Assembly (NCBI GenBank): GCA_019746355.1
Contig: JAIESC010000142.1
Location: 1-36,241 of the forward strand
DNA from: Xanthobacteraceae bacterium
Lineage (GTDB): Bacteria; Pseudomonadota; Alphaproteobacteria; Rhizobiales; Xanthobacteraceae
DNA length: 36,241 nt
Direction: 5' to 3'
The position numbers and the translations under genes are program-made. Below, in pieces: positions 8,189-15,207 of this stretch (positions within the stretch are counted from its first letter, which is position 1; every line of letters begins with the position of its first letter). Below the pieces are notes generated by a model. The model was not told the origin of the DNA and did not search any database. It worked only from the letters and a program-made list of their open reading frames with translations.

Positions 8189-8244
8189 GTTTGTCTCCTT
8201 GTCTTCGTGGTGCCCGACGCGGACTGCGGGGCCTCCTCAGAGGA

Positions 8245-8271
8245 GTTCGGCAAGGTGCGGGATTCGTTACA
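8245..8271 (-). promoter_or_regulatory. Predicted ECF promoter of the 86-aa exported protein
   Basis: TGTAACG (8271-8265) and CGAAC (8249-8245) on the minus strand are separated by 15 bases. It matches the sigma factor 2 motif apart from the last -35 base and one base of spacing. The implied leader is about 50 bases. Confidence 0.5.
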
Positions 8272-8370
8272 CCGCCGGGCGACCGCCGGCGGCATTACCG
8301 GACGCCGCACGCCCTGTTTCCGGACCACGGACGCTGCCGCATGCGCGCCATCAGAATTTTGACGATGGCC

Positions 8371-8398
8371 TGTAACCTTTCGCCCCCCGCGAGCGAAT
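8371..8398 (+). promoter_or_regulatory. Predicted autoregulatory ECF promoter of sigma factor 2
   Basis: TGTAACC (8371-8377), then 16 bases, then CGAAT (8394-8398). The -10 element ends only 20 bases before the sigma factor ATG at 8418, so the leader would be about 10-15 bases and lacks a ribosome site. From memory, a GTAACC/CGAA motif is reported for Caulobacter sigma-F, which supports autoregulation. Confidence 0.72.
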
Positions 8399-8417
8399 AT
8401 CTCACGAGCGCTCAGAA

Positions 8418-8981
8418 ATGACATCGAATGAGGGCGACCTGAAGCGGCTGATGCTGGCGGGGCTCGACGGTGACTCCGCGGCACACCGCGAGCTGCTGTC
8501 GCGCCTCAGCCGGCATTTCCGCGCGTACTACAAGAGCAGGCTCCGGTCGTCCGGCCGGGGTTTGGCGGAGGCGGAAGACTTGGTCCAGGAAGCGCTCTTG
8601 GCGGTGCACACCCGCAGGCACACATACGACACCGGCGAGCCGTTAACGCCGTGGTTGCACGCGATCGCCCGCTACAAGCTCATCGACCATCTCCGGAGCA
8701 CGAAGCCCGCGTTCACCTACGTGCAACTGGACGATGCGGACGAGGTGCTTGCGCGGGACGACGTCGTGGCGGCTGAAAGCGAGTACGACATGCAGCGCCT
8801 GTTGTCCCAGCTTCCCGACAAGATGCGGCGCGTGATCCAGTGCGTGAAGATCGAGGGGCGCAGCGTGGCGGAGGCTGCGCGGCTTTTTTCAATGTCCGAA
8901 GCGGCGGTGAAGGTCAGCGTCCATCGAGGCCTCAAGGCCCTCGCCGCAACTATAGCACGGGAGAACAGGCATGCGGACTGA
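8418..8981 (+). CDS. ECF RNA polymerase sigma factor 2 (sigma-F/EcfF type)
   Basis: The protein is 187 aa. Region 2 reads AEDLVQEALLAVHTRR and WLHAIARYKLIDHLRS. Region 4 reads LPDKMRRVIQCVKIEGRSVAEAARLFSMSEAAVKVSVHRGLKALA. In Caulobacter and Bradyrhizobium, relatives respond to oxidative or heavy-metal stress when the NrsF/OsrA-type partner releases them. The ATG lies about 20 bases after a TGTAACC-N16-CGAAT box, and the stop overlaps the anti-sigma start by 11 bases. The same box is present before the GT2 gene and the 88-aa exported protein. This factor is probably the hub of a small local regulon that includes itself. Confidence 0.9.
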   Translation: MTSNEGDLKRLMLAGLDGDSAAHRELLSRLSRHFRAYYKSRLRSSGRGLAEAEDLVQEALLAVHTRRHTYDTGEPLTPWLHAIARYKLIDHLRSTKPAFTYVQLDDADEVLARDDVVAAESEYDMQRLLSQLPDKMRRVIQCVKIEGRSVAEAARLFSMSEAAVKVSVHRGLKALAATIARENRHAD

Positions 8982-9621
8982 TGACCTCATCGAGATGCTG
9001 AGCACGAATGTCGAACCCGTGGCGCGCCGCGGCCACGTCGAGATCCGCCGGATCGTGTTTCTCACCATCGCCGCTTCGGCTGCGGCCGCCATCGGCTCGA
9101 CCGTTCTGCTGTTCGGGATTCGTCCCGATCTGGCGGACTTCGCCGCCTCCGCTTTCCTTGCGCTCAAAATGCTTTTTGCCGTCGGCGTGATTGCCGTGGC
9201 ATCGCTTTGTCTGGCCCGGCTGGCGAGACCTGGCGGCGAAAGAACAGTCTCCACCGCGACCGCTGCCCTGCCCGTCGCCGCGTTTGTCGCGCTTGCGGCC
9301 GGCAGCCTGTTTCTGACGTCTCCCTCCCACTGGAACCAGGCCGTGGTGGGCCATCAGTGGCTGGAGTGCGTTCTTTCGATCCCCTTGATCGCCGTGATTC
9401 CGATGGCGGCGACCTTCTGGATCGTCCGGCGAATGGCACCCACGGACCTGGTCCAGGCCGGCGCACTGGCGGGCATGGTGGCGGGCGGCGTGGGAGCCGC
9501 CGGTTATGCATTCCATTGCACCGACGATTCACTGCCCTTTATCGCGGTGTGGTACGGCGGCGCGATTGCACTGTGCGCGCTGGTGGGCGCCGTCGTCGGC
9601 CCCCGGCTGCTTCGCTGGTGA
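8971..9621 (+). CDS. NrsF-type (DUF1109) membrane anti-sigma factor 2
   Basis: This 216-aa protein has six predicted membrane segments and ends GPRLLRW. It carries Cys133 (WLEC) and Cys183 (FHCTDDS), 50 residues apart. Caulobacter NrsF has two conserved cysteines with the same spacing that are needed for metal or oxidative signal response (family knowledge). It should bind sigma factor 2 at the inner membrane. The coding region overlaps the sigma gene by 11 bases, so the two are translationally coupled. It is the intact counterpart of the anti-sigma factor at 4651-5301. Confidence 0.9.
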   Translation: MRTDDLIEMLSTNVEPVARRGHVEIRRIVFLTIAASAAAAIGSTVLLFGIRPDLADFAASAFLALKMLFAVGVIAVASLCLARLARPGGERTVSTATAALPVAAFVALAAGSLFLTSPSHWNQAVVGHQWLECVLSIPLIAVIPMAATFWIVRRMAPTDLVQAGALAGMVAGGVGAAGYAFHCTDDSLPFIAVWYGGAIALCALVGAVVGPRLLRW

Positions 9622-9670
9622 AACGGATGACCCTTTCAATCGCGGAGCGGCCCGAGCGCCCGGTGCAGCC

Positions 9671-10786
9671 ATGAAGCCGATCTTCCTCAAGGATATTCTC
9701 GACCCCAAGCAGAACAACTTCACATTGCTGCGCCTCCTCGCCGCGCTCGCGGTCGTGGTGTCGCATGCGGTGTTCCTGAAGTCGGGGAACAAAGCCGACG
9801 AAATCTTCGCCGGATCGAGCGTCTATGTGCTCGGGGATCACGCGGTCAACGTGTTCTTCGTTCTCTCCGGCCTGACGGTCGCCGCAAGCCTCGACCGCTC
9901 GAAGGACATTGTCAGCTTCGTGATTGCGCGGATGCTGCGCATCTTCCCTGCACTGATCGTGTGCACCGGCTTGCTGGTGCTGCTCGGAATAGCGATCGCG
10001 GATTGCAGTGCCCTCGAGTATCTGGCCGACACCCGCGTCATCACGTACGCGATCAAAACAATATCGCTCAGCTCGGGCTCTGCAGAGCTCCCGGGTGTTT
10101 TTGCCAGCAACCCATACCCATCGGTCGTCAACGCGTCGCTTTGGACGCTGAAATACGAAGTGGTGTGTTACCTGATCCTGGCGCTGCTGAGCGCCGTGGG
10201 CCTGCTGGAAAAGCGCAGAGTTTCGCTGTTCCTGCCGGCGGTCGGAGTCCTCGCCAGCGCTTTCCTGCTCTACCGGTTCGGGGGCCAGGGGGACTGGTCG
10301 CAGCAACTCGCCCGCTTCTGGCTTTGCTTCTCGTTTGGCGTCGGGCTGTTTGTCTTCCGCGACCACGTCAGAATTTCAATCGTCGCAGCGCTTCTCCTCG
10401 CGGCCCTGACCTGGATGGTGCTCGGAACGGCCGCAGAGCGCGTCGTATCGCCGATCGCCACGGGTTACGCCGCGTTGCTGCTGGGTCGCATCCCGCTCGG
10501 CCAGCTCCGGACGTTCTCCAACAGCAACGACGTGTCCTATGGGGTGTACATCTTCGGCTGGCCCGTGTCGCAGTTGCTGATCCATCTGTATCCGCCCCTC
10601 AACGTCTGGACGCTCATGGGGCTGTCGGTCATTTTGGCTTCCGGCCTCGCCTACCTCTCATGGCACTGGATCGAGCGGCCGTCGCTGCAGGCCCGCGATG
10701 GTTTGGTCGGATGGTGCCTTGGTCTCCGTGGTCTATTACAGCATTCAACGAAGAAAGGCGCACCAGAGGCACGCCCGAGGCCGTGA
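9671..10786 (+). CDS. Acyltransferase-3 family membrane protein (OafA/ExoZ type)
   Basis: The predicted protein is 371 aa from ATG 9671. Motifs of acyltransferase-3 are present: NFTLLRLLAALAVVVSHAVF (catalytic-type His), HAVNVFFVLSGLTVAASL, and a C-terminal SYGVYIFGWPVSQ followed by a last helix and WIERPS. About ten membrane helices are expected. Such enzymes add acetyl or succinyl groups to surface polysaccharides or lipids. It starts 49 bases after the anti-sigma gene on the same strand, so it is likely the third gene of the sigma factor 2 operon. The last 25 residues are polar. Confidence 0.85.
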   Translation: MKPIFLKDILDPKQNNFTLLRLLAALAVVVSHAVFLKSGNKADEIFAGSSVYVLGDHAVNVFFVLSGLTVAASLDRSKDIVSFVIARMLRIFPALIVCTGLLVLLGIAIADCSALEYLADTRVITYAIKTISLSSGSAELPGVFASNPYPSVVNASLWTLKYEVVCYLILALLSAVGLLEKRRVSLFLPAVGVLASAFLLYRFGGQGDWSQQLARFWLCFSFGVGLFVFRDHVRISIVAALLLAALTWMVLGTAAERVVSPIATGYAALLLGRIPLGQLRTFSNSNDVSYGVYIFGWPVSQLLIHLYPPLNVWTLMGLSVILASGLAYLSWHWIERPSLQARDGLVGWCLGLRGLLQHSTKKGAPEARPRP

Positions 10787-11005
10787 GTTCCTATCTGTCT
10801 GCGCAACCACGCCAATCGGAAATCCCCGTGGCTGGTGACGGATCGACCGGACAGGATCGATCGTTGCGCGTTTCGCGGTGTTGCTCCCACGCCGAGTACG
10901 ATGAGTGGCGCGTGCGGCGCTTCTGACCACGCCACGACGGTCACAAGCGCGTGTGCTTTGCTTATCTAACCGTCGGCAGCAACGACTCACCCGTGTACTG
11001 GAGGA
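10787..11005 (+). other. Intergenic region between convergent genes
   Basis: Some 220 bases between the acyltransferase and the leftward small gene. The only structure I see is the hairpin at 10993-11017. I see no gene. Confidence 0.4.
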
Positions 11006-11017
11006 TCACCAGTACAC
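10993..11017. terminator. Hairpin over the stop codon of the 88-aa exported protein
   Basis: A perfect 9-bp inverted repeat (10993-11001 with 11009-11017) has a 7-base loop containing the stop codon of the leftward gene (11006-11008). It may act as terminator or 3'-end stabiliser. No T tract follows. Confidence 0.45.
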
Positions 11018-11272
11018 CGGGGGAAGTTTTGGTCCGCCTTGATAACGCGGCGCGCCCTTCCGATTGGCCGACGGCCGATCGGATGCACGGTTTGCGTGGG
11101 CTCGTGCCCGCCGCCAATCGGCTTCCCGCTGCTGCTTGGCACCATGTCCGCTTTGCGCGTGCACCTCGTTCGGGAAGAGATTCTTGTCGGTCATTTTCGG
11201 CCCCGCATTGGCCGTGCCCAGCATGGCAAATGACGCTAGTAACGAAGACGTGACGAGAATTGCCCTGTTCAT
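11006..11272 (-). CDS. Small exported protein of unknown function (88 aa)
   Basis: Residues 1-23 form a signal peptide (MNRAILVTSSLLASFAMLG, cleavage likely after TANA). The mature part of about 65 residues is rich in Arg, Ala, His and Gln, has no cysteine, and ends in a Pro-rich PPVYW. No family is recognised. A good ECF box (TGTAACC-N16-CGAAC, 11352-11325) lies about 55 bases upstream, so it is probably controlled by sigma factor 2. It resembles the 86-aa protein at 7928-8188 in size, export signal and charge, but I see no clear sequence homology between them. Confidence 0.7.
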   Translation of the reverse strand: MNRAILVTSSLLASFAMLGTANAGPKMTDKNLFPNEVHAQSGHGAKQQREADWRRARAHANRASDRPSANRKGAPRYQGGPKLPPVYW

Positions 11273-11324
11273 TTTCCCGACTCCCTGTGACGCGAAATCG
11301 CTGAATGCGCGCTTTCAACAAGGA

Positions 11325-11352
11325 GTTCGCAACAAGGGGTCGGCCGGTTACA
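11325..11352 (-). promoter_or_regulatory. Predicted ECF promoter of the 88-aa exported protein
   Basis: On the minus strand TGTAACC (11352-11346), 16 bases, CGAAC (11329-11325). Spacing is identical to the boxes before sigma factor 2 and the glycosyltransferase. The implied leader is about 40 bases and holds an AGGGAG ribosome site. Confidence 0.68.
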
Positions 11353-11511
11353 GGTTTTTCGCTTCACAAAACAAAATTTCAGTCTTGGTTACCAGCAGGA
11401 ACCGATATCCGGAAGATCGGTTCGCTCCTGAAGGCCCTTCGTATGAGTGAAGACTCACGTCGGGGAGGCTTCGCGGTGGACCAATTCTGCCACCAGAGCG
11501 CCCAGTTCAGC

Positions 11512-11790
11512 TCAGATCGCAGATACGTCACGAAGCTTGCTGATCGCCACGGCATCACAGCCGAGATCGCGCAGCACCGCTTCGTTGTCGGCACCGGCCG
11601 GACGCGGCGGCGATGTAACGCGGCCGCCGCCATAGGCGAGCTTGAACGGCGTATTCGGCACGGTGAACGATCCATCCACGCCTGCAGCGTTGTCGTGCTT
11701 GTGCAGGAAGCCGCGCGTCGAAAGCTGCGGATCGGCGAGCGCCTCGGGCAAGGTGCGCACGCGCGCTGCTGCGGTTGGGCGCAGCTATTG
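11512..11790 (-). pseudogene. CaiB/BaiF (family III) CoA-transferase, C-terminal remnant
   Basis: The frame encodes about 90 residues matching the C-terminus of family III CoA-transferases: VRTLPEALADPQLSTRGFL, then VPNTPFKL, RVTSPPRPAG and EAVLRDLGCDAVAISKLR. Complete members are about 400 aa. Homology starts abruptly near 11789, just downstream of pobA, with an in-frame stop before it. It is a truncated leftover, possibly from a degradation operon. Confidence 0.75.
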
Positions 11791-11809
11791 AGACACTTTA
11801 TCGGGCACC

Positions 11810-12976
11810 TCAGTCCATCGGCAGGCCGGCATAGTTCTCCGCGAGCGAGGTCATCGCCGCGTCCGAGCCGGTGACGTAATCGATCTCGGCCATCTGCCGC
11901 TTGGTGTCGAAGTCCATCTCGGTGCTGTGCCGATGCAGCATCTGCGTCATCCACCAGGAGAAGCGCTGGCCCTTCCACACCCGGCTGAGGCAGGTCGTGG
12001 AATAGCCCTCCAGCAGATCGTCGCGGCCGGATTTGTAATGCGCGTCGATCGCGCGCGCCAGCACGCGCACGTCGGCCATCGCCAGGTTCATCCCCTTGGC
12101 GCCGGTCGGCGGCACGATATGCGCCGCGTCGCCAGCGAGAAACAGCCGCCCCGACCGCATCGGCTCGGACACGTAGCTGCGCATCGGCGTGATGCCCTTC
12201 TGCACGATCCTGCCGCGCTTGAGCGGCCGCACGCCGCCGAGCCGGGTCTCGAGCTCGTCCCAGATGCGCTGGTCAGACCACGCGTCGATGTCCTCGTCGG
12301 GCGGCACCTGCACATAGAGCCGCGACAGGTCCGGTCCGCGCATCGAGAACAACGCGAAGCCGCGCTCGTGGAAGCAGTAGATCAACTCGTCGTCGGGCGG
12401 CGGCGACTCCGAGAGAATGCCGAGCCAGCCGAACGGATAGACCCGGTCGTATTCCGCGAGCGTGCCCGCGGGGAAGCTCGGCCGGCAGACGCCGTGAAAG
12501 CCGTCGCAGCCGGCGATGAAATCGCACTCGATCTGCTGCGGCTTGCCGCCATGGTTGAAACGGATCTTCGGATTTCCGCCGCCGAAGTCGTGCACGCTGG
12601 TGTCGGCCACCTCGAACAGGATTTCGCCGCCGTCGCCGAGCCGCCTGGCAATGAGATCGGTCACGACCTCCTTCTGGTCGTAGATGAACACCTGCTTGCC
12701 AATGAGCTTCTTGAAGTCGATGTGGCGCGCCTCGCCGCGGAACGAGATGTAGATGCCGTCATGCACCATCGCCTCGCGCTTGAGGCGGTCGCCGACGCCG
12801 GTGTCGATCAGCATCTTCGCGACCCAGTTCTCCATCAGGCCGGCGCGCACCCGTGCCTCGCAATAGGCGCGGCTCCGGTCCTCGATGATGATGCTGGAGA
12901 TGCCTTGAAGGTGCAGCAGATGCGACAGCATCAGGCCCGCCGGTCCGGCACCGACGATTCCGACCTGGGTGCGCAT
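11810..12976 (-). CDS. pobA: 4-hydroxybenzoate 3-monooxygenase
   Basis: This cytosolic flavoprotein (EC 1.14.13.2) hydroxylates 4-hydroxybenzoate to protocatechuate with NADPH and O2, feeding the beta-ketoadipate pathway. The 388-aa length fits the family. Visible features are the FAD dinucleotide motif GIVGAGPAG, the RVRAGLME segment, the DG motif CDGFHG, and GDAAHIVPPTGAKGMNLA. Substrate-site residues in ELIYCFHERGFALFSMR and LYVQVP match the Pseudomonas enzyme, as does Tyr in NYAGLP near the end. A GGGAGG site precedes the ATG. No protocatechuate genes or pobR lie beside it. Its neighbours are a CoA-transferase stump and a dead recombinase. Confidence 0.95.
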   Translation of the reverse strand: MRTQVGIVGAGPAGLMLSHLLHLQGISSIIIEDRSRAYCEARVRAGLMENWVAKMLIDTGVGDRLKREAMVHDGIYISFRGEARHIDFKKLIGKQVFIYDQKEVVTDLIARRLGDGGEILFEVADTSVHDFGGGNPKIRFNHGGKPQQIECDFIAGCDGFHGVCRPSFPAGTLAEYDRVYPFGWLGILSESPPPDDELIYCFHERGFALFSMRGPDLSRLYVQVPPDEDIDAWSDQRIWDELETRLGGVRPLKRGRIVQKGITPMRSYVSEPMRSGRLFLAGDAAHIVPPTGAKGMNLAMADVRVLARAIDAHYKSGRDDLLEGYSTTCLSRVWKGQRFSWWMTQMLHRHSTEMDFDTKRQMAEIDYVTGSDAAMTSLAENYAGLPMD

Positions 12977-12999
12977 GGTTCCTCCCTGTAGCTCCGCGC

Positions 13000-13412
13000 A
13001 ATCGTGCGGCGGAACGCCCGTAGCGCCAAGGGACGGATGCCGGATTCATTGGCCGGTTTTCGGCTGTAACCTTCGGCTCGCCCAAGATGCAGCATGAACA
13101 GAATCGGCATCGCGTCCAAAGCTCCGCGACGATGAAAGGCGCGCGCTGCGTCATGAGACCGGACACGAACGCGACATCCCGCGAGAGGCAGCTTGGCCAC
13201 CAGCTCGCGCTGCAGCCAGGGCAACAGCAAGTTGCGGTCGGCGGTCGAGCGCGTCCGCTCCTTGGCCCGTTTCGGGCCTCGACGAACTCAGCCGTGAGCC
13301 CTTCGGCCTCAGCGAATCCGGCAATGGCGGCTTGCTCGGCCAAGCCCGGATCGTCATTGGCGCCGCATGGAATGCCTGACGTAGGCCAATACAGACGTCC
13401 GCGCGCGGGTGA
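13000..13412 (-). pseudogene. Serine recombinase (resolvase/invertase) remnant
   Basis: Pieces of a resolvase-type recombinase are spread over three frames: LAYVRHSMRRQ (catalytic N-terminus, the usual YxRVS degraded), then AAIAGFAEAEGL, GADALDRRPQLAVALAAAR, LSRDVAFVSGLMTQRAPFIVAEL, and ILFMLHL. At least three frameshifts break it and the C-terminal DNA-binding part is missing. It follows directly after the small ribbon-helix-helix-like gene at 13415-13645. Similar pairs seem common in rhizobia, from memory. Confidence 0.7.
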
Positions 13413-13414
13413 AG

Positions 13415-13645
13415 CTATCGACCCAAACGGCCGGGCGGCACCTTGCCAGTCACACCATAGTCACCGGATTTCGATCCGAAGGCGGCTTCGTCAAATCCCT
13501 CTGCACTCAGTCCACGTTTAATAAGCTCGCGAACGGCTGCCGCTCGACTGGGCATTCTGCGCTTAAACCGGAAATCATCGATGACGACCAATTCAGCCGG
13601 GGTGAGCATGAGTTGCAGGCGTTCCCCACGCGAAAGACGCGCCAT
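13415..13645 (-). CDS. Small ribbon-helix-helix-like protein (76 aa)
   Basis: The ORF starts at ATG 13645 behind TAGGAGG. The sequence RLQLMLTPAELVVIDDFRFKRRMPSRAAAVRELIKRGL has the beta-strand plus two helices of a ribbon-helix-helix DNA-binding fold, typical of small regulators or antitoxins. No toxin partner is adjacent. The next gene downstream is the broken serine recombinase, so it may once have regulated that gene. The fold is inferred from the pattern. Confidence 0.65.
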   Translation of the reverse strand: MARLSRGERLQLMLTPAELVVIDDFRFKRRMPSRAAAVRELIKRGLSAEGFDEAAFGSKSGDYGVTGKVPPGRLGR

Positions 13646-13887
13646 TGTGGCCTCCTACCTGATCCTTTCGCCCATTGTGCGTCCTGACAGCTGTGTGATC
13701 ATCTTACATTGCTTACTCAATTTACTCAAACCAGGAAGGTTCCACCCGGTGGGTATTTTCCGGTTCTGATCAACTGTCGGTCATATCGGTTCAGAACGAT
13801 CTATGCCCATTATAAGTAATTGATATTTCAGATATTTTTTCGATTTTACCCTTGCCCGCGGCGACGTCCGGGCCCACATTCCTGGAC
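13646..13887. other. AT-rich intergenic region
   Basis: About 240 bases between the ribbon-helix-helix gene and the divergent zinc-ribbon gene. It is clearly more AT-rich than its surroundings (especially 13800-13850) and probably holds both promoters. No gene seen. Confidence 0.4.
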
Positions 13888-14118
13888 ATGACAAATTCCC
13901 AACGCACCCCCTCACCCCAGGGCGATTGGCTTGAGCCTCTGGCCTGTCCTGCATGCGAACTTTGTGGTGCACCGACGCGGTTTGTCGGTCTGGAAAGCAT
14001 CCCCGGCAGCGATCAAGCCGATCTTTGCACCTACGAGTGCTGCCGCTGCGAGCATGTGCAGGCGACCGTGGTTGCTCACGGCAATGCCCGTGGTGAGGTC
14101 ATCGGCCTGCGCCAATAG
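13888..14118 (+). CDS. Hypothetical zinc-ribbon-like protein (76 aa)
   Basis: Two cysteine knuckles are visible (CPACELCG and CTYECCRCEH), spaced about 35 residues apart as in small zinc ribbons. I chose the ATG at 13888; the frame stays open upstream to 13852 but without a ribosome site. Similar small proteins are frequent in Bradyrhizobium genomes. Function unknown. It may be cotranscribed with the two genes that follow. Confidence 0.6.
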   Translation: MTNSQRTPSPQGDWLEPLACPACELCGAPTRFVGLESIPGSDQADLCTYECCRCEHVQATVVAHGNARGEVIGLRQ

Positions 14119-14132
14119 AGATCGGATCAACC

Positions 14133-14363
14133 GTGGCGATCTATCGGCTGTTTCAGGAGGCGGCGTTCGGTCTGGAAGAAACCGAACGGATGCAGGTTGC
14201 CTATGAATCCGCCCTGAAGCTCCTTCGGCTGTCGGACCGCGCTGATCCGATTACAGAACTGATCGCAAAGAAAATCGTCGAGGCGATCCGCAAGGGTGGA
14301 CACGATCCGGCGGAGACTTGCACTCGTGTCTTGTCGGATCTGGGCGTTTCATCCCCCGAGTAA
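14133..14363 (+). CDS. Conserved hypothetical protein (76 aa)
   Basis: The start is GTG at 14133, 14 bases after the previous stop. The product is mostly helical (AIYRLFQEAAFGLEETERM, ITELIAKKIVEAI) and resembles short hypothetical proteins common in rhizobia. No domain or catalytic motif can be named. Confidence 0.6.
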   Translation: MAIYRLFQEAAFGLEETERMQVAYESALKLLRLSDRADPITELIAKKIVEAIRKGGHDPAETCTRVLSDLGVSSPE

Positions 14364-14396
14364 ACACCACGCGATTGATGTCGAGCTCGTATCGCC

Positions 14397-14813
14397 ATGC
14401 CGGGGTTCAAAGACACAGCCGACTTTTTCGCAAAGCACGCTCGCAAAGAGCGCGATCCTACCCGGCGCGCTGAGCACATCAGGACCGAAGCGTTTTACAG
14501 ATCGCTCGCAAAGATCACGCCGACATTCCCGCCGAAATACAGCGCACCTCAGCTGACTGCCAACCGCTACCTCGACAGGGCGGAGGAGTGCCGGACAATG
14601 GCTGAATGCTTTAGCGACCCGACGTGCCGGCGGCAGATGATGGAGGTGGCCATGACTTACGAGAAGATGGCCGAGCTGCGTGCTGGCGATGTGCACGCCA
14701 GCTTTACCCGTCCGCTTGAAGCAGGCAGCCGCCCGCCGCCGTCTGGCAGCAACATAGGCCAACCGGTGGCGCCGGATTCGCGAGCGACCACGCCCAAGAC
14801 CCCTGTACCGTAG
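14397..14813 (+). CDS. Conserved hypothetical protein (138 aa)
   Basis: The start is ATG 14397, 33 bases after the preceding gene. The central part (YLDRAEECRTMAECFSDPTC, then MMEVAMTYEKMAELRA) is a helical repeat-like region seen in many Bradyrhizobium hypothetical proteins. The C-terminal 35 residues are low-complexity and Pro-rich. No function can be assigned. It is probably part of a three-gene run from 13888. Confidence 0.6.
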   Translation: MPGFKDTADFFAKHARKERDPTRRAEHIRTEAFYRSLAKITPTFPPKYSAPQLTANRYLDRAEECRTMAECFSDPTCRRQMMEVAMTYEKMAELRAGDVHASFTRPLEAGSRPPPSGSNIGQPVAPDSRATTPKTPVP

Positions 14814-14904
14814 CAAGTCTTGCCGGCTGTAATCTCCCGGCTATAGCGCGGCTGCGCATTTCCTGCATTTTCGCTGCGCGATCGAGCAGATTGGCGGCTG
14901 AGGA

Positions 14905-15095
14905 ATGCATACCAGCATCCCCGCATCCGGCGTCAGAGGTGTCGTCGTGCCGCTCGTGTCACGCGGTGGTGAGCACTTCGTCGCACATGCCGCTGGCAGC
15001 CGGCGCAAGGCCGGCGCGGCCGACAACTTGGTCGCCGCGCTGTTCCTGCAGCGGGCGACGCTCGGCACTCCGGTTGCGCCCGAGGCGATCGCATT
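14905..15095 (+). pseudogene. LuxR-family regulator remnant (pre-HTH segment)
   Basis: The plus frame reads ASGVRGVVVPLVSRGGEHFVAHAAG, then AADNLVAALFLQRATLGTPVAPEAIA. From memory this resembles the segment just before the HTH in rhizobial LuxR-type regulators. The HTH that should follow (LTPTE-type) is absent, and the expected LPLTSG segment is shortened. The frame runs on without a stop into the next gene, but the intervening sequence shows no further homology. A relic, modest confidence. Confidence 0.4.
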
Positions 15096-15207
15096 GATCA
15101 CCTCGGATGGCCGTTGCCGCGGGCCCTCCACGCGGCCTATGCTTGCAGCAATCACAAAAGCCTGCGCGACATCCGCGCCCAATCCGAACTGTTCTGGGGA
15201 GACGCTC

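Noticed and set aside
5291..10786. Toxin-antitoxin, phage defence or CRISPR system in the accessory region
   Set aside because: I found no nuclease, repeat-spacer array or defence-type domain. The cluster is explained by sigma/anti-sigma pairs and envelope enzymes.
13064..13092. A further TGTAACC on the plus strand as a fifth ECF box
   Set aside because: No CGAA follows at 15-17 bases, and no plus-strand gene starts downstream. It lies in the dead recombinase region.
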